64,000 nt of DNA from Silurus meridionalis (GCF_014805685.1 NC_060907.1:4462473-4526472), one strand, 5' to 3'. Positions 22,908 through 33,819 are shown, counted from the stretch's first letter. Made by a program: numbers and translations. Notes: generated by a model from the sequence alone, not told the origin.

Positions 22908-23224
22908 ATTAAAATAAGAAATAGAGCAAATATCAGCTCACAAAACTTTTCTATGATTGCAGTAATACAAAAAGTTCTGCGGAGGCCAAACAGACTCGAG
23001 ACGCAGTGTCCGATCCCTGACAGCATCCTGTGTCCCTGCTGCACCGCCCGCTGATAGAGCTTTCCGGGAGCCTCCATCCCCACCTGGGGCAGCAGACTGG
23101 GCCAGAACCGGGCCGAAACCTCCGGAGACACGGCCAGCACACACACCGACTGCCACGGTCACATGGAGAGGGGGATAAACCCAAAAACAATAGTGTGTGT
23201 TCAAGAGTCAGTCGCCATGTAGAA

Positions 23225-23540
23225 AAATGGTGGAGAACGATGGAGAACGGATTCAGTAAGGTGGAGAATGATAAAGAAAGGTGGAGAACGATGGAGAACA
23301 GATTCAGTAAGGTGGAAAATGATGAAGAATGGTGGAGAACAATGGAGAACAGATCCAGTAAGGTTGAGAATGATGAAGAAAGGTGGGGAACGATGGAGAA
23401 CGGATCCAGTAAGGTGGAGAATGATGAAGAAAGGTGGAGAACGATGGAGAACGGATCCAGTAAGGTGGAGAATGATGAAGAAAGGTGGAGAACGAAGGAG
23501 AACGGATCCAGTAAGGTGGAGAATGATGAAGAAAGGTGGA
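23225..23540 (+). repeat. 51-bp minisatellite, about six units
   Basis: Units of 51 bases built from GGTGGAGAA(T/C)GATG, GAGAACGGATCCAGTAA and similar strings. Because 51 is divisible by three, every frame without a stop in the unit stays open, producing repeat ORFs on both strands. The array lies in a nup133 intron and probably arose locally. Confidence 0.9.
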
Positions 23541-23859
23541 GCAGTACCTGCACCAATGCTGAATCCACCGCAGATGATGAGCTGATGGAGATGAGATCAG
23601 CAATGTAGCCGTACACACTAGGGGACAACTGCAGGTCCTTACACACAGACAACTACACACATAGAGAAAATATATCACACACACACACAATTTAAAACAC
23701 ATACACACAGAAAATATATAACAAAAATATATGCCTACCTAGGCCTGTCCACAATAAACCTGTCCAAGCCCACCTCCAATAAACCCTCTCCCACCCCATC
23801 CCTCAAAACAGGGATGTTCAGGGTGTTGTGAGTGTCTTTCACATGGCATTGAACCTGAA

Positions 23860-24090
23860 ACTGTGCTATCCTGCTTTTAGACAGAGGCTGTTGTTTCCTG
23901 GGTTGTCCAGAGTTGTCCTGGGTTATCTGTGTTTGTCCTGGTTTTTCTTGGGTTGTTCAGAGTTGTGCAGGCATGTTCTGTGTTATCCCGGAGTATCGTG
24001 GGTTGTCCTGTGTTATCTTGACTTGCCATGGAGTGTCCATAGTTGTCCTGGGATATTTTAGGTTGTCCTTGGTTGTCTTGGTGTCCAGGG
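23860..24090 (+). repeat. Degenerate GGTTGTCCTG minisatellite, block 1
   Basis: Loose repeats of about 10-25 bases built on (G)GTTGTCCTGG and GTTATC. A related block with the same motif lies at 31725-31960, on the other side of the L1 at 26031-31704. Confidence 0.75.
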
Positions 24091-24544
24091 ATGTCCGTTT
24101 GTGCATCATAGCAGACTATGTGTATTGGAGTTTGTACATGTAGAAGTGAAAAAAGCATGTTTGCAAAAAGCAATCGGAAATGGGTTGCTGAGCCCAAACG
24201 GCAAGTTCTACATCATGGGAGTTCATTATTTAAACGTTACTCGGAGCAGGGAGACTTTGAGAGCAGTCTTTCATTTCTAACCATAGGGAGATGAATAGAA
24301 AGTGCTTAAGACCTCATTAGCTTCGCTCTGGGAATGTTTGTTCTTAGACTCCTAAATCAGCTTAATATTTGCTCTACTACATTTGGGTCATGATTGTTTA
24401 TGCGTTTTAGTATGATTGTAGGTCAGCCTATGTCGGCCAAAGACCTCCTCTAACACAACATTTATGCAGATTATGAAGGAGAATAAGGTGTTCAGGAAGT
24501 GAATAACTTTGCTTCAGTGTACCGTCTTAATTCCGACCCTAATC

Positions 24545-25215
24545 TTTTCTTTAATCTGGCAAATTCAGGTCTTCAGAAACAGGAGAACCTTTGACACACT
24601 CAGCCATCTAAGATGTTCAGCTCTCCATGTTCCTTCATGAAGACACAATTGTGTAGGACGTGATTTTTGTAGCTTGAAATTTTTTCTTTATTTGAACTAG
24701 GAGACCCGAACCTGTTCAGCATGACACAAAATGCACAAATCCAACATTTTTCACCTGGACGTATAATTTCTCCACTCATATGTGGGTCTTTCCTAAACTG
24801 TAATCATAAATGTTGGAGGCACACAATCGTGTGGATGTGGTAGCATGAAATTTTTACTTCACTTGAACTAGGAGACCCAAACCTGTTTGAGCATATCATA
24901 AAGTGCACAAAGCCAACTCCATGGAGACAAGCTTTACATGGGTTGGAAGATCTGCTATAGAGCTCCAACCCTACTGAACAACTTTGGGATGAATTGTTCA
25001 TGCTGACGTCACCCCAGGCCTCCTCACCTCACCTATATCAGTACTAACATCCTTGTGGCTCAGTGGAATCTCACACAAGTCACCACAAAATCTAGTGTAA
25101 CATCTTCCTAAAAGAGTGAAGCTTATTATGAGAGTAAATGGAATCAAAATGTGGAATAAAAAAAATAATCACTAAAGTTATTGATAGGTGGCACAAACTT
25201 TTGTCCATCTAAATT
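24545..25215. mobile_element. Tc1-type non-autonomous element, degraded
   Basis: Shares blocks such as AGGAGACCC(A/G)AACCTGTT and GAAATTTTTACTTCA with the similar regions at 32790-33215 and 40900-41265. It ends near GGCACAAACTTTTGTCCAT, a complement of the ATGGACAAAAGTTTGTG terminus. No transposase. Confidence 0.45.
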
Positions 25216-25691
25216 TACTTGCTAATGAGATTAGCTGGGTTCTCATGTCCTCATGTCCATTTCAAAGGTAGCAAATTATACCAGAAATGATAACATGGTT
25301 AGCCGAATCAAAGATGGCTTTCATAATTGTTTCAGAAAAATCTCTTTTCCAACTTTTCAACCATTAACCTTCTCTGTTATTGATTTCTTAAGATGTATTA
25401 ATAACTCATTTGTAATTCTGCACTCATCTCCTAGTGTCCTGCTCCATCGCTTCCTGTTTTATTTATAGCTTCCTCCTGTATGAGGGCAGAAATGATCTTT
25501 TAAAGCAGACTTTTTTACCAAAAAAAAAAAATCACATCTAGCACTCTAATCATAGCAATAAAAAAACGTATCACCAGTCTGAGGCTGGCAGTAGGTAATT
25601 GTTGATGCTTCATATTGAAATCCATCCTCCTAGCATATGTTGATTAGCAAACGCTTTGTGGATCGTGATGTTTGTATGTGTAAATATTTAG
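25216..25691. other. Non-coding sequence before the first kif16b exon
   Basis: No exon or transposon end recognised. The usual first kif16b motor exon (start Met with VAVRVRPMN-type motif) was not seen upstream of 25692. Confidence 0.5.
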
Positions 25692-25806
25692 GTGTTTAAG
25701 GACCTGGGTTCAGATGTGCTCAAGGCAGTTTGAGGGCTACAACGCCTGTATCTTCGCTTACTGACAGACAGGCTCAGGGAAGTCCTACACCATGAGGGGC
25801 AACCAG
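25692..25806 (+). pseudogene. kif16b: kif16b P-loop exon with frameshift and stop
   Basis: Acceptor TATTTAG, donor CAG/GTAAGAG. It encodes VFKDLGSDVLKA, then loses bases at the FEGYN motif (GCAGTTTGAGGG), then continues GYNACIFAY. The glycine codon that should open GQTGSGKSYTM is TGA (25771-25773). The nucleotide-binding QTGSGKSYTM sequence itself survives beyond the stop. Confidence 0.9.
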
Positions 25807-26021
25807 GTAAGAGAAGTGACCAGTTCCTCTTCTCGCACCGTAGTTTTAAATACAATTGGTGGGTAAATGTGTCACTTCTGTAAAATCTCACACTGATGTT
25901 TCTGATATCATGAGCTATTTATGTCAAACTAATAAACACAGCACAGGTGTTTCTTATTTTTTTATTTGCTTTAGTATTTATTTGTTTATTTTTTGTCAGA
26001 TATAAATGTCAGATCAAAACC

Positions 26022-26030
26022 CATAATGTG
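26022..26030 (+). repeat. Target-site duplication of L1, left copy
   Basis: CATAATGTG here and at 31705-31713 directly flank the L1 start (GGACTTCCGG) and its poly(A) tail. Confidence 0.9.
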
Positions 26031-26122
26031 GGACTTCCGGTTGGGCCTCGGAGAGATGTAGACGTGTCTAACTGAGCTCTCCCACATGAATAAATTCATT
26101 AAGAAATGAACTGCTGGCGAAA

Positions 26123-26848
26123 ATGGATGAGAAAGCAGAAATGCAAAATGAAGAAATACGCAAGCAAATCAGTGGTTTGAGAGACGAGCTGAAGGGTGCA
26201 ATCGATCAGGCTAACACCAAAGCTAACGCGCTAGAGGAGCGCACCGCAGGCTTGGAAACTTCAGCTAACACTCACTCGGATGCTATCGCTAATCTGGAGC
26301 AGCAGGTGGCTGAACTGAAAAAAGAGGTGGTGAGTTTGGTGGCAAAGGCTGAGGATTTAGAAGCGAGATCACGGAGATGTAATTTACGCATCTTTGGGGT
26401 TAAAGAAGGACGAGAGGCAGGCGTTTCAGCGAGCACCTTCGTTGCAAAACTTTTACAAAAAGTGATGGGCCTGGACGAGCCGCCCGTTTTTGACAGGGCT
26501 CACCGTACTTTGCAGCAAGCCCCGGGAGATGGGCAGCCACCGAGAGCCTTTGTCGTCAAGTGCCATTACTATCAAGAGAAGGAAAGCATTCTACGAAAGG
26601 CTGTTACATCTCCAAAACTCGTATCTGAAAATGGCGACACTATTAGAGTGTTCCCTGATTACACGCAGAATGTGAGACGGAGAGCGGCTTTCGGACAGGT
26701 GAGACAGTTATTACGGCAATGCGAGGGAGTAAAATACGTGCTGTTGTATCCTGCAAAACTGAGGATTACGACTCGGGACGGCCAGCAGAAAAGCTTTACT
26801 GACCCAGAGAAGGCGGTTACCATCGTCAGGGGACTTATGAGTGATTAA
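26123..26848 (+). CDS. L1 ORF1 protein
   Basis: Intact 241-codon frame. A coiled coil spans about residues 5-90 (QQVAELKKEVVSL and similar heptads); the RRM-like region begins at SRRCNLRIFGVKEG, and the C-terminal domain has FDRAHRTLQQAP and RAFVVKCHYYQEKE. This is the family's trimeric RNA-binding chaperone. The ATG at 26123 is the first that keeps the coiled coil. Confidence 0.88.
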   Translation: MDEKAEMQNEEIRKQISGLRDELKGAIDQANTKANALEERTAGLETSANTHSDAIANLEQQVAELKKEVVSLVAKAEDLEARSRRCNLRIFGVKEGREAGVSASTFVAKLLQKVMGLDEPPVFDRAHRTLQQAPGDGQPPRAFVVKCHYYQEKESILRKAVTSPKLVSENGDTIRVFPDYTQNVRRRAAFGQVRQLLRQCEGVKYVLLYPAKLRITTRDGQQKSFTDPEKAVTIVRGLMSD

Positions 26849-27680
26849 TATGGGTGTCTGTTCGGCTACACACCTTGATATATTTGGTGGGAGTATTGGA
26901 GTGAACCAATTATTGTTGGGGATCAATATTGCTGCAATGTAATGCCATGGGACATTGGATCAGTTCAGAGACATTGGACAGTGGGTGTACTGACGGCTAG
27001 TTGCATATGCGGATTGAGGTGTTTTTTTGGTTTTTTTTGTCTCATTCAGAACTGTCTTCTAATGTAGGAACAAGTATGGATAATTTGACTGTTTTAAAGT
27101 AGGCCTGTTATTATATATCTATTCATTTAAGTACTTTTTTTCTATTTTTCTTTATATACAATAATTCATTTGTCTGCTTGGTTTTTCATGTTCACTCAGA
27201 ATCGTTTTCTAACAAAGTACTGATAACCCTTTTTTTTTATTTTATTTTATTTTTATTATTATTTACTTAACGCTCACAAATGCAGTCATTTATTCATTTA
27301 TTTTTTCTTCTTTCTTTTTTCCATGTACACAGAGCTATTGAGTAATGGTTCTAATTAATCTTGTTAATGTTATAGATGTTTGGCTAAATGGTTGTTATAA
27401 GGTTTGTGTGGGGCCTCAGCTCCACTCGGTAAGTTTTATTTTCTTCTTTCTATGAAACTTCATAGTGGCTTGGGAGGTTGGGGGGGTGCAGTCTCTCATT
27501 TGGGGAGGGACCAGCAGGGGTTTGTGTTGATAATGGGTGATTTAAAAGTTTTCTTTTTACTTTGCACAGTTAGTTTTTTTTCTGTCTTTGTGCCTTTGTT
27601 CCTTTCCCCTTTACCTTCTTTCTTTTTCTTAGAGTTGGAGATGAGTTTTCATAATAGCACTGAGTTGGACTTTATCAGCC

Positions 27681-30600
27681 ATGGGTTCTGCAGATGGAAT
27701 GAATGGGCCTGCGACTAAATTTGTGAGCTGGAACGTGAGGGGACTCAATCATCCTGTAAAGCGAAGTAAGGTGTTTTCACATTTAAACAAATTGAAAGCA
27801 GAGATAATATTCCTACAGGAAACACACCTTCGCACAACGGACATTTCTAAATTAAAGAGAGGATGCGTATCACAGGTCTACCACTCTGAATTAAATTCTA
27901 AATTTGGCGGTACAGCCATCTTGATTGGCAAAAATGTACAATTTATACAAACCAGTGTTATTAGTGATAAATGCGGGCGTTTTGTTATTGTCCAGGGCAG
28001 ACTTTATAACGTGCCGGTGGTCCTAGTTAGTGTGTACGCTCCAAATTGGGATAACCCAGACTTTTTTAAAGAACTGTTTGGCCGTATACCAGAGCCGGGC
28101 ACACATCATCTGATTCTGGGAGGAGACTTTAATACGGTTCTTAAACCTTCTCTAGACCGTTCCAAAGCATTTACAGCCCCTCCTTCCCCCTCTAAATCTG
28201 CAACTATTATAAATGCTTTTTGCGGTTCTAGTGGTGTAGTAGATCCATGGAGATTTAAGAATCCTACGTTAAAGGAGTTTTCCTTTTTCTCCGCTGTTCA
28301 TCAAACATACTCAAGAATAGATTTCTTTTTGCTGGATCAAAAAATGCTTTCATCAATTAAGTCTTGCAGTTATGAAAGCATTGTTATTTCTGACCACTCT
28401 CCGGTCACTATGGAACTCTGGCTCCAGGCTAGAAGGCCAATTCAATGTAATTGGCGATTTAATACATCTTTGTTGTCTGATGAAACATTTGTAGACTTTA
28501 TTTCAACACAGATTGATTTCTTTATTGAAACTAACCAGCTGCCAGACACCGATATTTTAATACTTTAGGAAACTTTTAAAGCATATATTAGAGGTCAAAT
28601 AATAGAATACACTGCTCATCTAAATAAAAACAGGTCTAGACGCTACAATGAGTTGATCAATCTAATCCACAATGTTGACCAGCAACACTCCTCGGCCCCT
28701 ACAGCTGACCTCCGCAAAAAAAGAATAGCATTACAAACTGAATTTGATCTTCTTGCCTCTACGGAAGAAGGAGAGAAATTTCTGAAATCTAGACAAAACT
28801 TTTACAAACATGGAGAGCGGGCAAGTAGGTTACTCTCTCACCAGCTGCGTCAATATTCCGCAACCAATTTTATTACAAAAATACAAAACTGCTGATGGAG
28901 AAGTTAAGCTTGACCCAAAAGACATTAATGAACAATTCAGATTATTTTATTCATCCTTATATTCTTCAGAAAATCCTAGTGACCATGTATTTCTTGAAAA
29001 TGTAACTCTCCCGACTATAGCTGAGGAGGATAAGGCCATCCTTTAACAGCCGATATTTGAAACTGAGATTAGTCAAGCAATTAGGTTAATGAAAAATAGA
29101 AAGGCACCAGGCCCTGATGGGTATCCAATTAAGTTTTATAAGGCTTTTGCCTCTAAGTTGATACCTTTACTGTGCCTTGTCTATAATGAATCACTCAAAC
29201 AAGGAAAGCTGCCTACATCTATGACCCAAGCCACAATATCTGTGCTTCCCAAAAAGGACAAAGACCCCACTAAATGCGAGTCTTATCGCCCGATCAGCCT
29301 ACTCACATGTGATTATAAAATACTTACAAAGATTCTCTCCTTAAGATTGGAACCTATAGTACCAAAAATTGTGCATCCTGACCAGACAGGCTTTGTAAAG
29401 GGCAGGCAGTCTTTTCATAATTTACGTCGCCTCTTTAACATAAAGCTTTCGATCGAATTGAGTATGGACACCTTTTCAAAACTCTGAGCAAATTCGGCTT
29501 TGGCCCAGTCTTTGTTTCTTGGATTCAGACGTTGTATGCAGCACCCCAAGCTAGAGTGAGGACTAATAACTTTAATTCGCAATATTTCACTGTTCAGAGA
29601 GGGACACGACAGGGTTGTCCGTTGTCCCTCTTCTCTTTGATCTGGTCATTGAGCCACTTGCCGCGGCATTGCGAAGTAATAACAATATACGGGGTATCAC
29701 GAGGGGTGGCCTGGCTCATAAAGTGTCATTGTATGCCGATGATTTGCTGATGTTTATATCAGATCCGGAGACTTCAATCCCAGAATGCCTAGACACCATT
29801 TCTCAATTTGGTAAATCCTCTGGGTACAAGATTAACCTCACCAAAAGTGTTTTGTTCCAAATTAATGTTCTGGCTCGGAATCAATCCTTCGACTCATACC
29901 CATTCAGGACTACAGAGGGCCCCATGACATACCTGGGAGTAAGTGTCACAAGTAGATATAAGGACCTATTCCAAAATAACTTCAAACCAGCTTTAGGACA
30001 GATCAAGGAGGACCTTAATCGCTGGTCTAATTTGCCCCTGTCCCTAGCTGGACGCATTAATTCAATAAAGATGGTAACGCTACCTAAAATCTTGTACTTA
30101 TTCCAAACAGTCCCGATCTTCATACCCAAATCATTCTTTAAAGAGCTTGACAGGCATATCAGTACATTTATATGGAACAAAACTATACCTCGCGACGGAA
30201 AGCAGTTCTCGAGACGTAAGGAGAATGCTGGGCTAGCTCTACCAAATTTTTTATACTATTATTGGGCTGCAAACATTCACAAATTAGTAATATGGTATGG
30301 AGCTTCTATTGGTGGGAGTAGTCCGAGTAGGTGTCTAATAGAACAACATTCATGCTCGTCCGTTTCTTTGGCCTCAATGCTGTGTGCTCCACTGCCAGTG
30401 GCGGTCCTATTGTAAGAGGCAGCTTACGCATATGGACCCAATTTCGGAAACATTTTGGTCACATACAAGCTTTGGTGTCTATGCCTCTTTTCTCAAACTT
30501 TCTTTTTAAGCCATCGCTTATAGATGCGGCCTTTCTCACCTGGGCTAGAAAAGGCATAAACAGTGTGGGAGATCTTTTTGTAGATGGCACGTTTGTTTCT

Positions 30601-31416
30601 TTTTATTATTTGGTTAATGAATTAAGTTTACCAAAAACACATTTTTTTAGGTACCTTCAGGTCCGTGATTTTGTCCGTTCCCAGTTTCGTTCATTCCCCT
30701 TAAAACCAAATATCGGCCCTCTTGATCATTGTCTGATGGTCAAGCCTCATCTTTTGGGTGGTGTCTCCCAGCTGTATACTGCTATTCATGCCATGAAATG
30801 CCCATCTATTCTGTCTCTTAAGGTACAGTGGGAGGAGGATCTAAACACAGAATTGACGGATGAAATTTGGCAAAGAGCTATACATAAAATATACACATCG
30901 TCTATTTGTGTTAGGCACAGGTTGATACAATTCAAAGTATTTAATCGCCTGCATCTCTCTAGGACCAAATTGGCCAAAATATGTAATAATGTGGATCCCA
31001 ACTGTACGCGCTGTCACCAAGCCCCTGCCTCTCTGGCTCACATGTTTTGGTCATGCCCAAGCATAGGCACATTCTGGTCTGAGATATTTAATACGTTCAC
31101 CTACATCTGTAAAAAGAATATTGATCCAGATCCTATAAGTGCAATATTTGGGGTGGTACACGGTAAATTTGGGGTATCAAGAGACCAATCTCAATTAATA
31201 GCATTTTCTACACTGTTAGCTCGTCGACTAATTCTTACAAATTGGAAATCTTCCTCACCCCCAAAACACTCACGTTGGGTGTGCGAAACTTTGTCCTTCC
31301 TCCAGCTTGAAAAGTTAAGAACTATAGTCCAAAACTCAGCAGAAAGGTTTCAGAATGTATGGCAAACTTTCTTGGATTATTACGAAACTGCATTTGATGC
31401 TAATTCTTTAGATTAA
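27681..31416 (+). pseudogene. L1 ORF2 (endonuclease-reverse transcriptase), several breaks
   Basis: 27681-28568 is the apurinic-type endonuclease (FVSWNVRGLNHPVKRS, FLQETHLRTT, LILGGDFNTVL, SDHSPVTMEL), ending at a TAG near 28567. RT segments follow in shifting frames: 28653-29046, 29089-29487 (RKAPGPDGYPIKFYK, YRPISLLTCDYKIL), 29532-29750 (RGTRQGCPLS) and 29615-30415 (SLYADDLLMF, the catalytic Asp pair). The C-terminal part, 30331-31416, has a Cys/His motif (CTRCHQAPASLAHMFWSC). At least four frame breaks make the protein non-functional. Confidence 0.9.
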
Positions 31417-31704
31417 AAAAAAAAAAGGTATGTTGTCATCTCCTCTTTTCCCCTCTCTCTCTTTTTTTTATTTTTATTTTATTTTATTTTTATTTTTGTT
31501 TTGTTTTGTTTTTGGGTGTTCTGTGTGCATTCTCAATATTTGTGCGAACCTTGGATGCCAATCTGCGACGAAAGGGGATATGTGAGATAATGTATAAAGT
31601 ATGAGGTTTGTGGATGGGGATGCCTTGTATGACATAAGAGAATGTATGTCGGTTTGTGTTATGTACATTTAAAACAATAAAAACACTTTGAAATAAAAAA
31701 AAAA

Positions 31705-31713
31705 CATAATGTG
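31705..31713 (+). repeat. Target-site duplication of L1, right copy
   Basis: CATAATGTG, identical to 26022-26030, directly after the poly(A) run. Confidence 0.9.
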
Positions 31714-31724
31714 CTTGGTGTCTG

Positions 31725-31960
31725 TGTAGTTCTCTGTTGTCCTGGGTAGTCCTAAATTGTCCTGAGCTATATTAAATTGTCCTGGGCATATATGGGTTGT
31801 CCCAGGTTGTCATGGGTTGTCCTGGACACTCCAGGTTTGTCCTGGGTAGACCTGTGTTATCGTGGCTAGTCATGGGTAGTCCTGGGTATTCCAGAGTAAG
31901 CAGAGTTGTCCTGGGTAATCCTGGGTAGTTCTCTGTTGTCTTGAGAAGTCTTGATGTCCT
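31725..31960 (+). repeat. Degenerate GGTTGTCCTG minisatellite, block 2
   Basis: Repeats of TTGTCCTGGG, TAGTCCTGGG and similar strings every 10-25 bases, of the same type as 23860-24090. Both blocks lie around the kif16b P-loop exon. Confidence 0.75.
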
Positions 31961-32562
31961 CAGATATACAGAATTGTTGCAAATTATTAGGGAAAGTTCC
32001 GAGATATCATCAGCTTTTCAAAGATATCATGAGCCCACCAGAGATATTGTGAGCTTTTTCTGAGATATCATAAGATTTTCCATGGAAGCATGAACTTATC
32101 CTCAAACATTTTTTCCTGAGATTTTATTATCTTGAAGTGTTTCTCTCTGTGTTTGTGCTACAGGGAGATGTGGGGCTGATCCCGAGGATTTGCGAGGGCC
32201 TTTTCACCAGGATTATTGGTATGACCCGTCGTGATGAAGCCTGCTTCCGTACGGAAGTCAGTTGGGTGACACGAGTGTCAGAAGATCAGAATTCATCTAT
32301 GAAGAAAAAAAGTTCTTTAGATTTTAGAAAAGTACTTAATTGATATATTTGGACTTGTTGGCACAGGCCAGCATGAACATGCACCATAATTCTTTGGGAT
32401 TACAACTGGTTCTAAAAAAAAAAAAAGAAAACACCATACAGATGCTCATTAATCGTGGAAAGAAATTAGTACAGGAAGTGGCCACTTTCTCAACAGCTTC
32501 CGATCTTTGGGTTTGGGGACGGTTATTGCGCTATGACTGCAACACTGTGAAATAGAGTTATA

Positions 32563-32740
32563 GGGGAGGTGGTAGCTTAGTGGTTAAGGATCTGAAGGTC
32601 ATGAGTTCAAATCCCAACCACACAAAACTGTCACTCCTGGGCCCCTGAGCGAGGCCCTTAGCCCGATATCTGCTCAGTTTTCTGAATGAGATAAATGTAA
32701 GATGCCCCCGATAAGGGCATGTATCAAAAGCCATAAATGT
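32563..32740 (+). mobile_element. tRNA-derived SINE
   Basis: A box GGTAGCTTAGTGGTTAAGG and B box GGTCATGAGTTCAAATCCC lie at tRNA spacing, followed by a body with CCCCTGAGCGAGGCCCTTA and a tail with ATAAGGGCATGTATCAAA and CCATAAATGTA. Copies occur at 39400-39593 (minus) and, shortened, at 54144-54213. Confidence 0.85.
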
Positions 32741-32789
32741 ATTTGACAGTTAGGGAGGTGGGACCTCATTAGTTCAAAGCTTATAGCTC

Positions 32790-33215
32790 TGTATCGGAAT
32801 GTCACAAGCTCAAGTTCCAGCACCACCAACAGGATTTCTACCCATTTTAGAAAAGTATGAAAAAGTATGGAATTAGCCGATAATAACTTCACTCTTCTCA
32901 GAAGAAGTTCCACTAGATTTTCTGGAGATTTGTGTGAGATTTCTTTCAGCCACAAAAGTGTTAGTAAAGTCAGATTCTGATGTAGGTGAGGTGAGTAGGC
33001 CTGGGGTGCAGCATGAAACATCCATTCCAAAGGTGTTCATTAGGGTTGAAGCAGATCTTCCAACCCATGTAAAGCATCTCTTCATTGATCTGGCTTTGTG
33101 CATAGGGGCATGGTCATGCTGGAACAGGTTTGGGTCTCCTAGTTCAAGTGAAGGGAAAATGTCATGCTACAGCATCCAAGATGTCATATACAATTATGTG
33201 TCTTTAACATTTATG
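32790..33215. mobile_element. Tc1-type non-autonomous element, degraded
   Basis: Shares GTTGAAGCAGATCTTCCAACCC, TGGTCATGCTGGAACAGGTTT and TGGGTCTCCTAGTTCAAGTGAA-like blocks with 24545-25215, 40900-41265 and 58275-58860. Inside a kif16b intron; no coding capacity. Confidence 0.45.
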
Positions 33216-33619
33216 CTAACAGTTTGGGGAAGAACCTCAGTCCCACCTCACATCTCTGACTGTCGTTGTTTTGTAGTTATTTGGAGATCTATAACGAGCG
33301 TGTGCGAGACTTGCTGAGGAGAAAGCTGGCTAAGACGTACAACCTGCGCGTGAGAGAGCACCCTAAAGACGGCCCTTATGTCGAAGGTAAGCTGTTTCAA
33401 GCCCACTCGGGTCTGTAAACCGCGGTTTAGTGTGGAGGTAGAAGGTTTAGAGGTGTTCTGCTGTTTCAGACCTGTCCAAGCACCTGGTTCAGAACTACAG
33501 CGACGTGGAGGAGCTGATGGAGGCGGGGAACATCAACCGCACCACGGCAAGCACAGGCATGAACGACGCCAGCAGCCGCTCGCACGCCATCTTCACCATT
33601 AACTTCACGCAGGTAAAGT

Positions 33620-33819
33620 GTTCGGCTAGCATCTCTTATACCTCTCTTTTCCTTTCTGCTTTTTTTCTATCCCTCCGTTTCTTTCTCTTTATCCCCCCCT
33701 TTATTTTACTCTTTTCCTTGTGCTTTCTCTCAAAATCTCTCTCCATCTCTCTGTCTCACTCCCCTTTTCTCCTCTTCCCACTTTCCACCCTTTTCTTCTT
33801 TTCCTCTCTCTCTGACATT

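Larger units (their letters stand above)
16552..23652 (-). pseudogene. nup133: Nucleoporin Nup133, unprocessed decaying copy
   Basis: Nup133 is a scaffold protein of the Y-complex (Nup107-160) of the nuclear pore: an N-terminal beta-propeller followed by an alpha-helical stack. Fourteen exon-like blocks occur here in the right order on the minus strand, most with AG/GT splice sites. Exons 23548-23652, 22980-23149, 22787-22857, 22135-22282, 21574-21724 and 21340-21500 cover propeller sequence; 21083-21234, 20802-20958, 20160-20265, 19155-19379, 18849-18954, 17222-17357, 16789-16877 and 16552-16689 cover the helical part. Introns rule out a retrocopy. Several vertebrate segments are absent and there are frameshifts and a premature TAG. 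The most N-terminal propeller exons are not seen above 23652. Sub-entries list the damage. A severely truncated but expressed paralogue is the alternative. Confidence 0.92.
21340..23652 (-). pseudogene. nup133: nup133 propeller exons
   Basis: 23548-23652 encodes LSVCKDLQLSPSVYGYIADL; 22980-23149 runs from CVLAVSPEVSARFWPSLL straight into QGHRMLSGIGHCVSSLFGL. In other vertebrates about 45 residues separate those two motifs, so this block is an in-frame fusion with an internal loss, and it has no GT donor. 22787-22857 encodes GSESNYAEMKAGVNVAYLDM, leaving about 60 residues before it missing. 22135-22282 (VLAAVWHPADTPCLAYF), 21574-21724 (AYLYNEELVYTCTTGAGR) and 21340-21500 (GDRIRGGG-like start to SLAGPGPE) are intact and correctly spliced. 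Confidence 0.9.
26031..31704 (+). mobile_element. Full-length L1-clade LINE in a kif16b intron
   Basis: 5.67 kb element with 5' UTR, ORF1 (26123-26848), ORF2 (27681-31416) and a 3' UTR ending AATAAAAACACTTTGAAAT plus an A run. A perfect 9-bp duplication (CATAATGTG) brackets it, showing canonical target-primed insertion with no later end erosion. It is of a different subfamily from the L1 at 8455-13620: ORF1 and ORF2 protein sequences share only family motifs. Confidence 0.93.
25692..33612 (+). pseudogene. kif16b: Kinesin Kif16B motor-domain exons, decaying copy
   Basis: Kif16B is a kinesin-3 family plus-end motor that carries early endosomes through a C-terminal PX domain. Four consecutive motor exons are present: 25692-25806 (P-loop), 32164-32261 (GLIPRICEGLFTRI), 33277-33386 ([16 protein letters not shown]) and 33470-33612 (ending with switch [21 protein letters not shown], then IFTINFTQ). 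The order and phases are those of a normal gene. The P-loop exon has a frameshift and a nonsense codon, the 32164-32261 exon lost its GT donor, and neither the first exon nor switch II (LAGSER-type) and later exons occur in the window. Kif13/Kif1 relatives are less likely because the match to Kif16B is stronger through LLRRK and ENHP-like text. Confidence 0.85.
32164..33612 (+). pseudogene. kif16b: kif16b exons 3' of the P-loop exon
   Basis: 32164-32261 follows a CTACAG acceptor, and its donor position reads CAG/TTGGGT instead of GT. 33277-33386 has a TTTTGTAG acceptor and GAAG/GTAAGC donor. 33470-33612 has a TTTCAG acceptor and CGCAG/GTAAAG donor and ends at FTINFTQ, as expected for the kinesin-3 exon border. 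The last two are undamaged. The L1, a SINE and a Tc1 MITE occupy the introns. Confidence 0.88.

Noticed and set aside
23030..23708. 192- and 233-residue ORFs on both strands
   Set aside because: Generated by the 51-bp minisatellite reading into or out of a nup133 exon on the opposite or shifted frame.
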